Positions 22,371 through 33,892 of a stretch of 64,000 nucleotides of DNA are shown one piece after another. Position numbers and translations under genes: made by a program. The stretch is taken from positions 5,108,001 to 5,172,000 of the forward strand of contig PUDQ02000001.1 of the NCBI GenBank assembly GCA_002964805.2. The letters are read 5' to 3'. How positions within the stretch are numbered: the first letter of the stretch is position 1; each line of letters begins with the position of its first letter. The notes beneath the pieces were generated by a model that was given only the letters and a program-made list of their open reading frames with translations, searched no databases and was not told the origin of the DNA. The stretch comes from Trametes villosa. Lineage: Eukaryota; Basidiomycota; Agaricomycetes; Polyporales; Polyporaceae.

Positions 22371-23472
22371 TCAGTTCAACAGAACAGTCTCCTTCGGGGT
22401 GGCGGGAAAGGGAGGGAACCACGAGCTGAAGCCGACGGTGACCAAGGACGGGAGCGACTCCAGAAAGAGCGTCTTCGCGAGGCGTTCCCGCTCTTGTACG
22501 CCGCTGGCATGTTGGGCACAGCATGCAGCACACAGGTCAGGTCCGAAAGGAGGGGTGGGGTAGAAGTTGGCCGTCCTCGGCGATGGAATGACGATAGCGG
22601 CGCAGTGCGCGAGATGCTGGGCCAGCACGTCGACGTCAGAGAGGTAGATCCCGAGAAACAGCGTCTCGAGTTTCTTGAGTGGTGCTAGAGCTTTACAGAA
22701 GCAGTCCTTGGGTAAAACACGTCAGCTTATCAGTGTCATACGGTACGATGCGCATATATGCTACGTACAGCGAGGTGTTCGACACTGGCGAACGAGTCCG
22801 GGATCGGGGAGTGAATCGTGCAGGTCGACGACTCCTCCAGGCACAGCCAGCAGCACTTTTCGTCCAGTCGTTCGGTACAAGAGAGCTCCAGAGCCTTCAA
22901 AGAAGCAAAGCGAGAAGCGATGAGCGAGAGCAAAGCAGAGTCGATACGAGGGAGGTGTGTGAGCTTCAGCCTGGTCAGGCTAGCACTGATGTTCTTGAAG
23001 AGCAGCGTGACGCGGTTGCTTTGCGTAGCGAGCCCATCGCCTGAGAAGTCAACCTCGAGATTCCTGAGAGACGTGAAGTGGGATAGATGATCTATCTGGA
23101 ACCGAAAAGACGTAGATAATGAGCTGAGAGAGCTGGGTATATGCGGAGGAAATGTCAGTGCATATATGCGGACTGGTCTGTCTTGTTCACTGACCGGACC
23201 CATGTGCTGACACCGACGATGCGACACATTCGAACCCAGTGCCAGGGAGAGCGAATATACAACGACACGAAGTAGCGACGTAGAGCAATCTGACGACATT
23301 GATGGGATACGAGAGAGAAAGCCGCGATGGATGCAAACGCGGGGTTGCGGGCTAAGAGGCAGAGGACAACACTGTCGAGTAACTCGGTTGGAAGGTGAAG
23401 CTGTGAAAGTATGCGTGTTAGATATATGGGCGCATATAGCTGGTTCTGCTTTACCCGGGAGCTGCTGCTCAT
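22371..23472 (-). CDS. F-box/LRR-type hypothetical protein
   Basis: The product of roughly 330 residues starts at ATG 23470-23472 with MSSSSRVKQNQLYAP. An F-box-like stretch follows: LHLPTELLDSVVLCLLARN, then FSLVSHQCRQIALRRYFVSL. A first intron (GTCAGT...CCCAG, near 23140-23195) leads into LSHFTSLRNLEVDFSG, ASLTRLKLTHLPRID and FASLKALELSCTE, the leucine pattern of an LRR-like body. After a further intron near 22690-22750 come LETLFLGIYLSDVDVLAQHL and ESLPSLVTVGFSSWFPP, a tail often seen in Agaricomycete F-box-like proteins. The last exon and stop (22371) are provisional. A ubiquitin-ligase adaptor role is inferred from the fold only. Confidence 0.6.
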
Positions 23473-24000
23473 TGCGGCCGCAACTTGCTGTCCCGCCCAA
23501 CGTTGCACTACAGCACAAGTCGTGCAGGAGGACGGCGACCGATACGAGCGTTTGTATCGGCGATACCGTAGTGCACCGCGGGAATGCAAAATGTGGGCGC
23601 GTTGCCGATGGCGACGACGGGCAGATGGTCGTCGTAGACGAAGGAGTGCTGCTTGCCAGGCTGCCACAGCCCGCCGAATCGGGCGAAACTGGTGGTGTAG
23701 TAGGACGGCCCGGTCCTCCGATGTTGCAATGAACGGCAAGCGCCGGACAGGCAGGATGCCAGGGACGATACACGTTCAAGCTACGCCCGGTGAAACTCGC
23801 CCAAGGTCTGATATATATCCACGAGAGAAAACTGGACTACCTACGACAAACCACCCAGCATTTGAAAACTCGATAACTCGGAATGTCCATGCGGAGACAC
23901 CATCACACCGGCAGTGCTCGAGTCGTGTCGATTATTGACGAATGAAATGGGTCATTCCCTGGAGGCTTAGCGGGTCTAAAACGATCGCGGTTAGGTCGTT

Positions 24001-25664
24001 TCAACGAGGGGTTCCGAAGTCGAAGGGCTCACCAACTGGAATATTTGCTCTGCGGGCAACGCTGGCAATATCGAGGCTGAACGTCTTCCGCGCCTGTCCA
24101 GGGCCGCTTCCGACTGCGAGGACATCGACAGAGGCGGCTTTGGCAGCCATGACGAAGAGGAAGCTGGACACAGACACCACGGTAAGCGAGATTTGGATGT
24201 GCGTAAAATCGCTGTGGGATCATGAGCTTACTCTTTGCCGTCCACGGTCGCAACGTCGTTGTCAATGGTGCCCGCGTTCGAACCCAGCGGGTATTGCTGA
24301 ACGTATATGTGAGCATCTCAAGGTCTTTTCGGGGTCGATTTGTCGTGCTCACCTTGACAATGGAAGCCTTCAAGTTGTCGTCCACGTGCACCTCGGTGAC
24401 TGTGCCCGTCCCAACATCTGTAAGGAAGAATGTGCCCGTCTTCGAGCTGAAGCTCGACCAGCACGTCGCACTTTGGCCGGGCACAGGGATGGCCGACGAC
24501 CGGCTGAATTGGTCCAAGTCGAACACCGTAAACCCAACACCCGGATCAGTCGACACGAACGCGTTCTTTCCCGGGATAGGCGTGAGGGAGAAGGTCAGGC
24601 TTCCGCCCGAGATGGTCTCCGTCTTCGCGAACGTGGGGGAAAGGGCGCCGGTGGGGAGGACATCGAAGATGGCTAGGAAGCCGGTGGAAGCGGGCGGGAC
24701 GCCCTTGGCGGATGCGATAAGCTTGCTGTCGTCGTCATTGAACGTGAGCTGGCTCGCGGTTCCCGGAGGGCCGTTCGGGGGCGTCGTCTGGTTCAGGCCG
24801 ATGGAGCGGAGCGAGTCCGGGATCGCCAGCAGGCCGCGCTGCTTATCCACAGTGAAGCAACTGACGACACGGCTGTCAGCTGTTGCGCGACATAGCGGCT
24901 AGCGTTGGAGGCCTACTTTACGGTGGATACGGTACCGCCATTCAGTACGCAGAGACGGGTCCCGTTGTGGTTGAAGGCCAACGACATCGGGAACTCTCCC
25001 TCCGAGGAGACGGGGTCGCCGAGCGGCTTGATATCCGTCGGCACCTTCGGGTTGATGGAGAACAGCGAGACGGTGTTCGAACCGGCCTGTGAAGCCATTT
25101 TGGGTGGTGAGTGCGTTGACTTCGCCTAGGATATTTTCGTACGCACATTGACTGTGGCCAATACTTGGCCGCTGGCGGACGCTTGAATGCTCGACTAAGG
25201 ATATTGCTGTTAGGGGGCGGTGCGCGGTCTATGGCCAATACACCCCGTACCTGAGAGAATAGTCCGTCGGCTCCAGGAGGGCTGGCGATGCCGTGCAGTC
25301 CTCGCCCACCGGCTGCAACAGCCTTCTCGAGGGCCTACACAACCCACCGCAAGAGTCATAAGAACTTGACCATGACTTTTCCTAGTCGCTGCAGACTCAC
25401 CAGAGAGCCATCCTTGCCAATGCTGGCGGCCATAACAACGTTCTCGTCCGGTTCATTGGTCATGACTGGAACAAGACTATGTTCAGCATGCGGTTAGGCG
25501 ATTACAAGGAGAATAAGTCACCCACAGTAGATCGCGCCTGCAGGGTCGAGTCGATTCTCAGCCAGTTGAATGAGCCGCTCGAACGCCTGGAAAGGATTGG
25601 TTGCGGCGGCGGCGCCCGCCATGGCGAGCATGACCGCAAGGGTGGTCACCAAAGACTTAAGCAT
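24001..25664 (-). CDS. Secreted beta-propeller protein (lactonase/YVTN-like)
   Basis: The gene has about eight exons, with start at 25662-25664 and stop TGA at 24001-24003. The N-terminus is a signal peptide (MLKSLVTTLAVMLAMAGAAA). Then follow FMTNEPDENVVMAASIGKDG, ASASGQVLATVN, a block starting AGSNTVSLFSINPKVPTDIK and MSLAFNHNGTRLCVLNGGTV, TFNDDDSKLIASAKG, FLAIFDVLPTGALSPTF, GKNAFVSTDPGVGFTVFDLD and FFLTDVGTGTVTEVHVDD, ending FLFVMAAKAASVDVLAVG. The recurring pattern of small hydrophobic strands with N-G/D-G turns is that of six- or seven-bladed propellers related to the 3-carboxymuconate cyclase/6-phosphogluconolactonase fold. Secretion makes a sugar-phosphate substrate unlikely. Enzymatic role and ligand are unknown. 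Confidence 0.75.
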
Positions 25665-25810
25665 ATTGTCGTGTATAGTCTAGCAAAGCAAAGCGAGGAG
25701 AACGGAGGGAGTCTGTGCACTTGGCTCCAGGAGCTCTCGTCGAGCCTTCCCTTTAAGTGCCCGCCGTCGCCAGTACGTAGTTGCTTCCGGACAGCGTGTA
25801 CTCGACTCCT

Positions 25811-26850
25811 TCCGCGAGTTAGCCATTAAACTTCGCAGGCGGCGTTACGGGGTCCGCGGAAATAGCCCACTTTCCTGATCTCTGTGATCCCGTTAGTAAG
25901 AATTTCTTCCGGTCGGACGTTGTATAGACGTGTTGCCTTCGCGTCTTCTGCCGCGTCTCCATATACCCGCGTATTTCGGACTTGAGAAGCGCCAAGTATA
26001 CACGCGCAGACCTCCTGCGTCCATTGCGGGGCTCTTGGCTGAACGTGGACGAGCTCCATCCTTCCTGAAAGTTCGCACTCAAGCAGAGCATGGGCATGTC
26101 TGGCATGAACAGACGGTCAGAATTGCGCGAGGCAGTCAGGGAAGAGTACGTCGAATAGCGGTAATGAAAATGAAGAAGTACTCAGTAGCATTCAACGACG
26201 CCGCGTGGTCGTCACCTGCTTCCAAGAACCAGGATGCCGAACCGAGGCAGGGCAGCAGGTGTCGCATCGCCACCACGGGGGTTCCCACCGCGCCGGCGAC
26301 CTCGTCGCGGGCACTGGGCGCAGTGTGTCCAGGCTTGCTCAGCGACAGCGCCAGACTACTCAGCACATCAGTCTTTTAATAGCGTTCAATGCGCACGCCT
26401 CCTGTAGCTGACTCACCTGGGAATGGCTCACCAACCATCGGTGACACGCACAGCAGCCTTTACGGCTCCTGTCGAGGTGGGGGCGCATACGGCCTGTTCT
26501 CCTTGCGGCAGGGGTCTCTGTGGTTGTGCAGCGGCCACCTCGGCCTATACGGGCAATGTACCAGCTTCCAAGCGGAAGGGTCCGAGTATCATCAGAGGCT
26601 CTACTCTGCAGGGTGCCTCAGGAACGACAAATATTGCTGCGATCTGCCGGCGTTGAGCGTTGAACTTGAAGTGCCAGTATAGTCGTGTGGATTGGGTCGC
26701 ATATACATGCTCAGAGAGTGCTCTGCTCTGCACGATGCTGAAGGCAACCGCGAGGTATTCAGAGCACCGTGGATAAGAGGGAGTCGTCATGGTGAACTGG
26801 CTCTCACCGTCGCGTGGCATCGACCCCTCCGCCGTCCCAAGGTTTAGCAG
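25811..26850 (-). pseudogene. Probable degraded gene, unknown family
   Basis: Three coding-like blocks on the minus strand can be joined with consistent phase. The first reads through RRQIAAIFVVPEAPCRVEPL and, in the same frame, AEVAAAQPQRPLPQGEQAV, but the two are split by an in-frame TAG at 26545-26547. The second contains GTPVVAMRHLLPCLGSASWF. The third contains LCLSANFQEGWSSSTF and ends in PPAKFNG at about 25830. GT-AG junctions fit between blocks 1-2 (GTGAGC donor) and 2-3 (GTGACG donor). I do not recognise the family. The internal stop suggests a relic, although an unseen intron or plain non-coding sequence cannot be excluded. Confidence 0.25.
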
Positions 26851-27143
26851 CATGAGACATTCTTATACCGATTGAGATATGTTTGCACTGTCCTCTGCCT
26901 GTCCGGGCAAGCGCGTTTCGTGGAACCGGTGGCCGACAGCAACCAGCTGAAGTTGTGGTCCAATCCCAGGACCCGATTGGGGTGGACATAGTCTCCCCTA
27001 GGCAGACGTACCTCGGAGGTGCTCTATGAGAGCGGGCAGGGACGTACGGTGGACATGGATCCGGAGGACTCACTGCTTGGCAGGTGTGTTATAGCTCACA
27101 AACCTCATTGTATGTGTACATTGTACTGACTTCCTATCCAACG

Positions 27144-27226
27144 TCTCTGTTAGTATATCGGTTAGTACACGCGCTTGTCATTCGTACCGACCGCGCGAAA
27201 GCGGGGTTCGACTCCCCGACAGAGAG
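27144..27226 (+). tRNA. tRNA-Asp(GTC) with 11 nt intron
   Basis: The acceptor stem TCTCTGT/ACAGAGA, discriminator G, T arm CGGGG-TTCGACT-CCCCG and anticodon stem CGCGC/GCGCG are identical to the copy at 12665-12746. The loop reads TTGTCA, an 11 nt insert (TTCGTACCGAC), then C, so the anticodon is GTC. A T5 run begins 5 nt downstream as Pol III terminator. The two copies differ essentially only in the intron and one loop base. Confidence 0.93.
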
Positions 27227-27464
27227 TAATTTTTGCCTCCGCTGCTGACTTTGCGAATAACGGGAATAGCCATGAGTATGCCCTCACATCGCTACGTCGT
27301 CGTTCCGCCTTCGCCCGAGACTCTGTCCGAGCATGTACAGAGCATCAACAGAGAATCCACGCGCCGGTTTGTGCCTAGTAAATGTCCATTCCGTTACAGC
27401 ACTCAGAGTACACTGTACCGACGAGTTCTCCAGAAAACCCATGCCCCAAAACCCCTCAGATCAT

Positions 27465-29545
27465 TCAGTGCCCTCCCGCCCGGCCGAGCACCCGAATCTC
27501 GCCTTTGCGCGTACCCAGCGCGATGAGCCCCGTCGGCTCAGCGAATGCGACGTGCGTGATATCGTCTGTGCGCAAACACACACCGCAACGTCAGTTACGA
27601 GTCTGCCCCACGCGATAACGAGCGGAAATCGCACCTCGCAGGTCGTACGAGTTCACCTCGTACACCTCTCGCCCGTCGATCGCGGCCGCCCGCGCAGCGA
27701 GCGCGTTGGTGATCGGCACACCCGCGTACCCGGCCGAGGACGCCGAGCTCTCGCTGCGCGTCTCCGTGTCTGCGTCCGACTCTGTCCCTCCCTTGTCCGA
27801 GTCTTCTTCCTCTAGTACCTCCTCCATGGGCTCGTCAGGCGGCGCAGGCCCTGCCGCGTCGAACCCATACACGACCCGCCTCACAGCCCCGCGCCTACGC
27901 TCGACCCACACGCCGCGGCGCCCAGTAGGGCCGAGGGCGCACGCGGACACAAAGCCACGCGTGCCGTGCGAGAAGCCGCTGCGCGGGGGCACGCCCCCCG
28001 CACCCCCCTCCGCGTGCGGGTCCGGGTACACCGGGAGTGCCATGTTGTGCGAGGAGAGCAGCGTGATGTGCACGTCGATCGGCGTCGGGGCGTCCTGCGC
28101 AGCTGACGCGGACGCGGGGGAGGAGGAGGCGGGCGGGAGGATGACCTCGACGGAGAAGTGGAACAGCCCGCGGAGGACGTCAAACGCGAGGAAGGACGTC
28201 GACACCCGCGTCGGTTCGGAATCTGCGTCGAGGGCGCCGGGGTGGCGGGAGGGGAGGTGCACGGTGGGCCGCGCGAAGGAGGCGTCGCGGAAGGTCGTGC
28301 TGGGGAGGTAGTGCGAACGCACCATGGCGTACATGTGGTCTTCGGAGAAGCGTAGCGGGTGCGTGGCGCTGCCGCTGGGCGGAGGGCTTGTGTGAGTGGA
28401 GGGTCCTTGCGACTCGGAGTGTGCCGCATGGGGCTGTTCGAGGAGCGTGCAGATCTCGATCGAGTGCGCTTTCAGGACGAGGATGTGGCGTGAGGTGAGG
28501 AAGGTTGCGCCGACAACGCCGTTCCACTGGAACGGCGGGACTGGTCAATACAGAGGGTATAACCGGAGTGGGGCGAGCAACATACCAGCTCTTGCTCCTC
28601 CTCAAGAAGCATTTGGACGTTGATACGCTGCCCGGTAGCCCAATTTGACAAGTGGAAAGAGGACGGTAGGCTGAGGAGGAGAAGAGACTGGCTTGGGTCC
28701 ATTGCACGCAGGCAGATAATCGGGGACATGATGGGTATCTCAGCGATGACATCGAACCGGATGTCTTCCAGGTCGAGGGATTCTTCGAGAGCGTAGAATG
28801 CGGAAGAAGGCCTGAGCTGTACTTGAATAACCTGACACAGTTCATGACTGAAGGTGCTTATTAGCCGACGTCAGGTGCACACAGTGAATAGGGATATACC
28901 ATGAAACAGCGATAGTGAGCACATTGGACTCTTCGTCTAGGTGGGTAATCGCAGATGAAAACGAGCCAGTGCCCTTGATATTCTGGCTGGTGCAAAGTAT
29001 TGGCTTGCGAGGGTCGTGGAGCACAGAATCGAGGTCCCAGATTTCGACGAGCTTCTCGTGATAGATACACAGGAGCCATCTGTCGAGGAAGATCTCTATG
29101 CTGTATATGGAGCGCGCTCCGTCGTCGTTGTCGAAGATTGGGTCAAGCGCGCAGGACTGACGGTGTCCCGGAATGAAGTAATGCGGTCGAGGCAGGAGCC
29201 AGGTATGGTTGGCGGTAGTCAGGCAGCGTACGGCTGCCTCTAGCTGCCCCGATGTGAGCTTCGCCAAGGAGGACGGGTCGGCAATGTGGCGCGGTAGTGG
29301 GATGTGCTCGCCCTCTTGTCGGAGCATATGGAGCCAGACAGAGCGGTCCTCGGTCAGATCATGAAGTCGTCTGCATGTCTTCTTCGTATTCAGCACTACG
29401 TCGTGTGTTGAGGTGGCGAGTTGAGATGTACCTTGCGTAGCGCGGTAATGTCTTGTACATCGAGGTAGCAGAAAATCTCGAGGATTATCTCATCCGGTAC
29501 TTCGAGAAGAGACTGAGGGCCAGCCGCCAGTGATAGCATGTCCAT
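27465..29545 (-). CDS. F-box protein with propeller-like C-terminal body
   Basis: Exon 1 (29432..29545) encodes a true F-box: SLLEVPDEIILEIFCYLDVQDI. It joins the next exon (KTCRRLHDLTEDRSVWLHML), completing a canonical domain in residues 10-60. The rest, several hundred residues, has WD/beta-propeller-like strands such as IYSIEIFLDRWLLCIYHEKL, LVEIWDLDSVLHDP, QSLLLLSLPSSFHLSNWATG and FLTSRHILVLKAHSIEICTL. A Pro/Ser-rich insert and an acidic run (EEVLEEEDSD) follow. The final exon ends THVAFAEPTGLIALGTRKGE, a last propeller blade closing the ring. Stop TGA is at 27465-27467. It is likely a substrate receptor of an SCF ubiquitin ligase; the target is unknown. A TATAAA-like element lies about 50 bp upstream of the start. 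Confidence 0.8.
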
Positions 29546-30001
29546 TTATCGGGGTTGGTATTTGTCGACTCGGAGTCGCTGAGGGTACCAGAAGCTATAA
29601 ACACTGGCGACCGAAGCTTCTTACGCGCTCTTCACTTTGTCGTCGTGGCTTACGGCAGGAAGTACTAGGGTCTGTGAGGAGGTCAATACATCCGGGGGCG
29701 GCTGAGTAAACGTGTCATTCATGGCGGGAGGAACTCGGGAGGACGATCGTCCGAGCTAAACGGAGATCGTGTGACGGATCCGGCGCGTCAACGTGACCGT
29801 GACACAGACGCGTCCGTGACTGGGCGCTTCTTCGCGTCGCGACTCTGACCTGCGCTCGGACGTCTTCTCGGACGTACGTGCCTCGGTATGCTGCCTTACG
29901 TCTCTCTGCTCGGTGTCTAGATCTCGCTCTTTTGACACCGCAACCTCCTCCTTCATCACCGTGGCCGCATATATGCTCCTCTCTTGCTTCCACTCATCTC
30001 G

Positions 30002-33000
30002 ATGGAAAACTACAATCGCGGCCTGAAAGCGAAAGGGGTAGACATGTACTCCGACTCGTCTGCAGCCACACGCCTCTCCCAGCGCCCGTCCCAGAAGAAA
30101 GGCTCGGCCTACGAAGACTTCGGGAGTGACTTCGGGGGCGGCGCCTCTTCTCGTCCGTCCCAGCCCACTCGCAACCACTTACCCAGCAAGCCATCCGCCC
30201 TCGGCAAAAAGGACGACGTGATCGTACTCGGGGACTTCTCTGGCTCCGACGACGAGCTCGACTTTCTGTCTGGGAGCTCTCGCCATGGGTCCTCGTCCCC
30301 CGCCAAACCCAAGCCGAAGGCGAAACGGAAGGTACCCGAGCGGCGCAGGTCACCATCGCCTCTTCCCATCGTCATAGATAGCCACCAGAGGGACCCGGGC
30401 TACAAACCCCATGACTTCAAGAAGATGAAGATCCCCAAGAAGAGTTCCGCTGCGACATCTGGTACATCCACTCCCAACGTCTCTCAAGACGCCAAGCCCT
30501 GTGTCGCCGGACCGTCCTCTGCCGCGTCCTCAAACCGTAAGCGCGACATCGCCGCTGTCCTAGAAGAGACTGCCCGCGAAGAAGCCAGAAAGGACAGGGC
30601 TAAACGCGAGGTCGATCGGGCAAAGCAGAGAGTGAAGGGCAACCACCCTCTGCGAGAACGTAGTCCGAACCAAGATCGGACCACCGCTCCCAAGTCATAC
30701 GCTCCGCCCTGGGACAACAGCGACGAGGAGGACAAGGATGTAGAGAAGACGCCGCGTCCTTCGCGCCCTGTCCCGCGCCCCGTCAATAAAGGCGCGAACT
30801 CGCGGGTCGGCAAGTCGCAGACAGTCGCGGATATGCAGCCGAGCGCGTCACAGGACAGGGAGAAGGGCAAGCAGAAGGAACCTGTCTTCCGCTCGCGAAC
30901 CTTGCAAACCCTTGACTCGCTTACCATCTCGGACGACGAAGACAGCTACCCGAAACCTACAGCGTCGAAGGGGAAGGCACGAGAGCAGGGGGCGGCCAAG
31001 TCCGGTCTCGCACACAATGCAACGGCGGTGAAGAAGGCTACAGTCAAAGGAAAGGAGCGCGAGCACGATCCTATCAGCGCTATCTTCGAAGACGAGCCTC
31101 CGCGGTCACCCGTACAGCCGGCCCGCAAGAAGCCCCAAAGCGACTTCCCTATGCCCTCCCCACTTTCCTCCCCCGCAGCTGGCCGCGCTTCGTCGCCCCG
31201 ACGTAAGAGTCAGCTGAAGGGCCACCGGGTGGTAGTTTCCTCCGATGAGGAAGGGAGCGAAAGCGGAGCTCGCTCGCTACGTCCATTTCCCATGGAGACC
31301 CACTTCCTTGAGAGCCTCAAACGTGTGTCTCCTGCGAAACGTTCCATTGTTGGGGACAACGCAGAGGTTGGAGGCGGGCCGAGTCGTAAACGCCCTCGCC
31401 GTAGTTCTCCAGATCCTGACAAGTACGCATACAACCCACTATCTCACGACTGGCGCACTGCAGGATGCTTAACATGGGTTCATGGCATACAGGACTGCAG
31501 ACTCATTCGCCTTAGACCTATCCGACCCAGACTCAGACCTCGACAACAGTACGTACCCCTCCCCCTCCCTCTCCACAAGCCCTCACCCCATGCTCCTCGT
31601 GTCCCCCAGTGTTCCTCGACCCCTCCGTCGATCCCAAGACGCTCTGCCCCTGGTGCGACGAGCGCCTCCCCTCACACCCCACCCCGCACCTCCTCTCGCT
31701 CATCGCCGGCGCGCGCCGGCGCTCCTACGCCGACGACCGCCCCGCGAACCCGCTCGGCCTGCGCGCCCCACCCACGGTCTTCGTCGGGGTGTGCCAGCGC
31801 CACCGCTTCGAGCGCGTCTGGATCCCGCGCGCGCGCAGGCGCGGGTGGCCGACGCATATCGACTGGGGCGCGCTCCGCGGGCGCATCGAGCGCCTCAGGG
31901 GGGTGCTGCAGGCGATCGTGGATGATGTGGACGAGGATTTTGCGCCCGGGGCGGCTGCGCGGGGGGATGGGAAGGGAGAAGGAAAGGGGGGAGGGAGCGG
32001 GGAAGGGAAGGAGCGCAGGGCACGGAAGGAGAACGAGTTCTGGCAGGAGGTCGTGCGGAACGTGCGCGAGCAGGGCTCGCGGCAGACGACGGGCGTGCGC
32101 GGGCAGTTCCTGCACTTCAACAAGACGCAGCCGGGATAGTGCGTGTCTCCCTTCTGTCTCTCCCCTTCCCCTCCCAGTCCGCACATCACGCCAGAGGATG
32201 CGCCCCATACTGACTTCGCCGGCAGCTACGGCGAGCTCGGGTACGTGATCATCCACCAGACGCTCTGCGACCTCTTCCCGCCCGCCGCGTTTGACCCCGC
32301 CGCCGCGCGCCCGCTCACGCCCGCCGACTTCCTCGCGCACGTGCTCGTGCCCGAGGCCGCCGTGCACCTCATCGCGGAGGACCTCGCGCTGAGCCGCGCC
32401 GAGGCGATCGCGACGCTCCGCGAGAGCGTCGAGTATGGGGTCGCGATGTTCCCCGCGGACGAGGGCGAGGGCGGCGGAGGTGGGGGCGAGGGTGGGAGGA
32501 GCGATGTGTTGAGCGCGGGGGAGAGGATCATCATGGAGCGCGCGAGGGCGAGGAGGAAGGAGTTGGAGGAGGAGGAGAGGAGGGAGGAGGAGGAGGACCG
32601 GAGGGCGCTAGAGGGGGCGCGGCGGAGCGATACGGAACCAGACATGGAGCTCGACTCAGACACTGCGCCGCCCTCGTCGTCGTCGAGCACGAAACCCAAG
32701 CCTCGTGCAGCCGCGAAGTCCAAGCCGCTGTCCTCCGAAAAGCCCAAGCCACCGTCATCCGAGAAGCCCAAGCCCAAACCGCGCGCCGCCTCAAGAGCAC
32801 GTTCGCTCAGCAAGGCGCCCGACTCCGACGGCGGCGGCGTCATCGACCTGAGCAGCGACACCGGCCACAGCACGGACGCCTCGCGCTCTGCTGCGGCGAA
32901 GCGGAGGCGCAAGGCTCCCGAGGAGCCAACGTCAACGACGGAGAAGAGCGACGCGCCGTCGGACGCTGCAGGGGCGACGCCGCGGCCGAAGCCGAAGCCA

Positions 33001-33692
33001 AAGCCTCGTCCGCGCGCAATCGTGCGTGCAGGCCTTGCTGCGGCTGTTTCGCAGCCGGACGTAAGGAGCACTCGAAGGGAGGACGTGGCTGATTTGCGCG
33101 CGCCTGCTTCGGATCCTCCAGCGCCGCTCCATGACGACGATGACCCCGTGCAGTTCATGTATGAGCATCGGAAGCCGACAGGGCAGGTTCGCAAAAGCCA
33201 AACGGAGGGTGCGGTTGATGCAACGCCGCGTCCCAAACCCCGGCCGCTTGGCGCGTCTGCCACAAAGACCGGAGAGGCCAGCTCGTCTTCTGACGCGAGC
33301 GGGAAGAAGCCGCCCTCGGATGCGAGCCAGATGTGCCCTCTGCAGATGGCGAAGGAGCGACGGCAAGAGCGGTGAGTGGCAACGAACCTACAATGCCCGA
33401 TGGAACGCTTATGGCAGACACCCGCATGCGCAGGGCTACCAGTTCGAAGCCGCAGGCGACGGTGCATACGAACGGGTGGTTACCCAACCTTCGTGCAATC
33501 GGCGAGGATGAGTCTTCTTCTGACGACGAGGTAGTAGAGGTGCAGCGGGGCGAGCCGCCGAATACGACGGCGGCCGCCCCGCGGCGCACACTCTCCGGGT
33601 CCGACAAGAAGGACGAGAGCCACTGGAGCTGGCTATTGAGCGACGGGTCGTCGGCAGGCTCGCGCACCTCGTCTTTGGCGAACTTCGACTGA
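30002..33692 (+). CDS. RTC4-domain protein
   Basis: Five exons (30002..31422, 31493..31548, 31610..32138, 32226..33371, 33434..33692) keep phase and give 1136 residues. The first 470 are disordered, Ser/Pro/Lys-rich, with acidic patches (LGDFSGSDDELDFL) and nuclear-localisation-like basic runs. The folded part spans about residues 500-760. It contains FLDPSVDPKTLCPWCDERLP, VGVCQRHRFE, FWQEVVRNVREQ, FLHFNKTQPGYYGELGYVII, TLCDLFPPAAFDP and FLAHVLVPEAAVHLIAEDL, matching the RTC4-like domain. The C-terminal 370 residues are again low-complexity (KPKP repeats). Yeast Rtc4 was found in a screen for telomere capping and has no known biochemistry; the paired Cys in CPWC and the later Cys/His suggest metal binding. 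It is divergent from the F-box gene. Confidence 0.88.
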
Positions 33693-33892
33693 TCCGCGAC
33701 TCTTGCACCAGCCATGGACGCACAAAGAGTACAAGCCATGTAATGCTACCTTACTGCCCTCTTAGAGTCATATCCCAAGCGCAATATAATTCTCCTCGAG
33801 CTGTAATTCATCACGTTTCTTACTTGCGATATCCGTCTGTGTTAGCGATACAGGTGCGTACAGGCTACAGAGTAGGGAGGCGGTTCGTTCGT

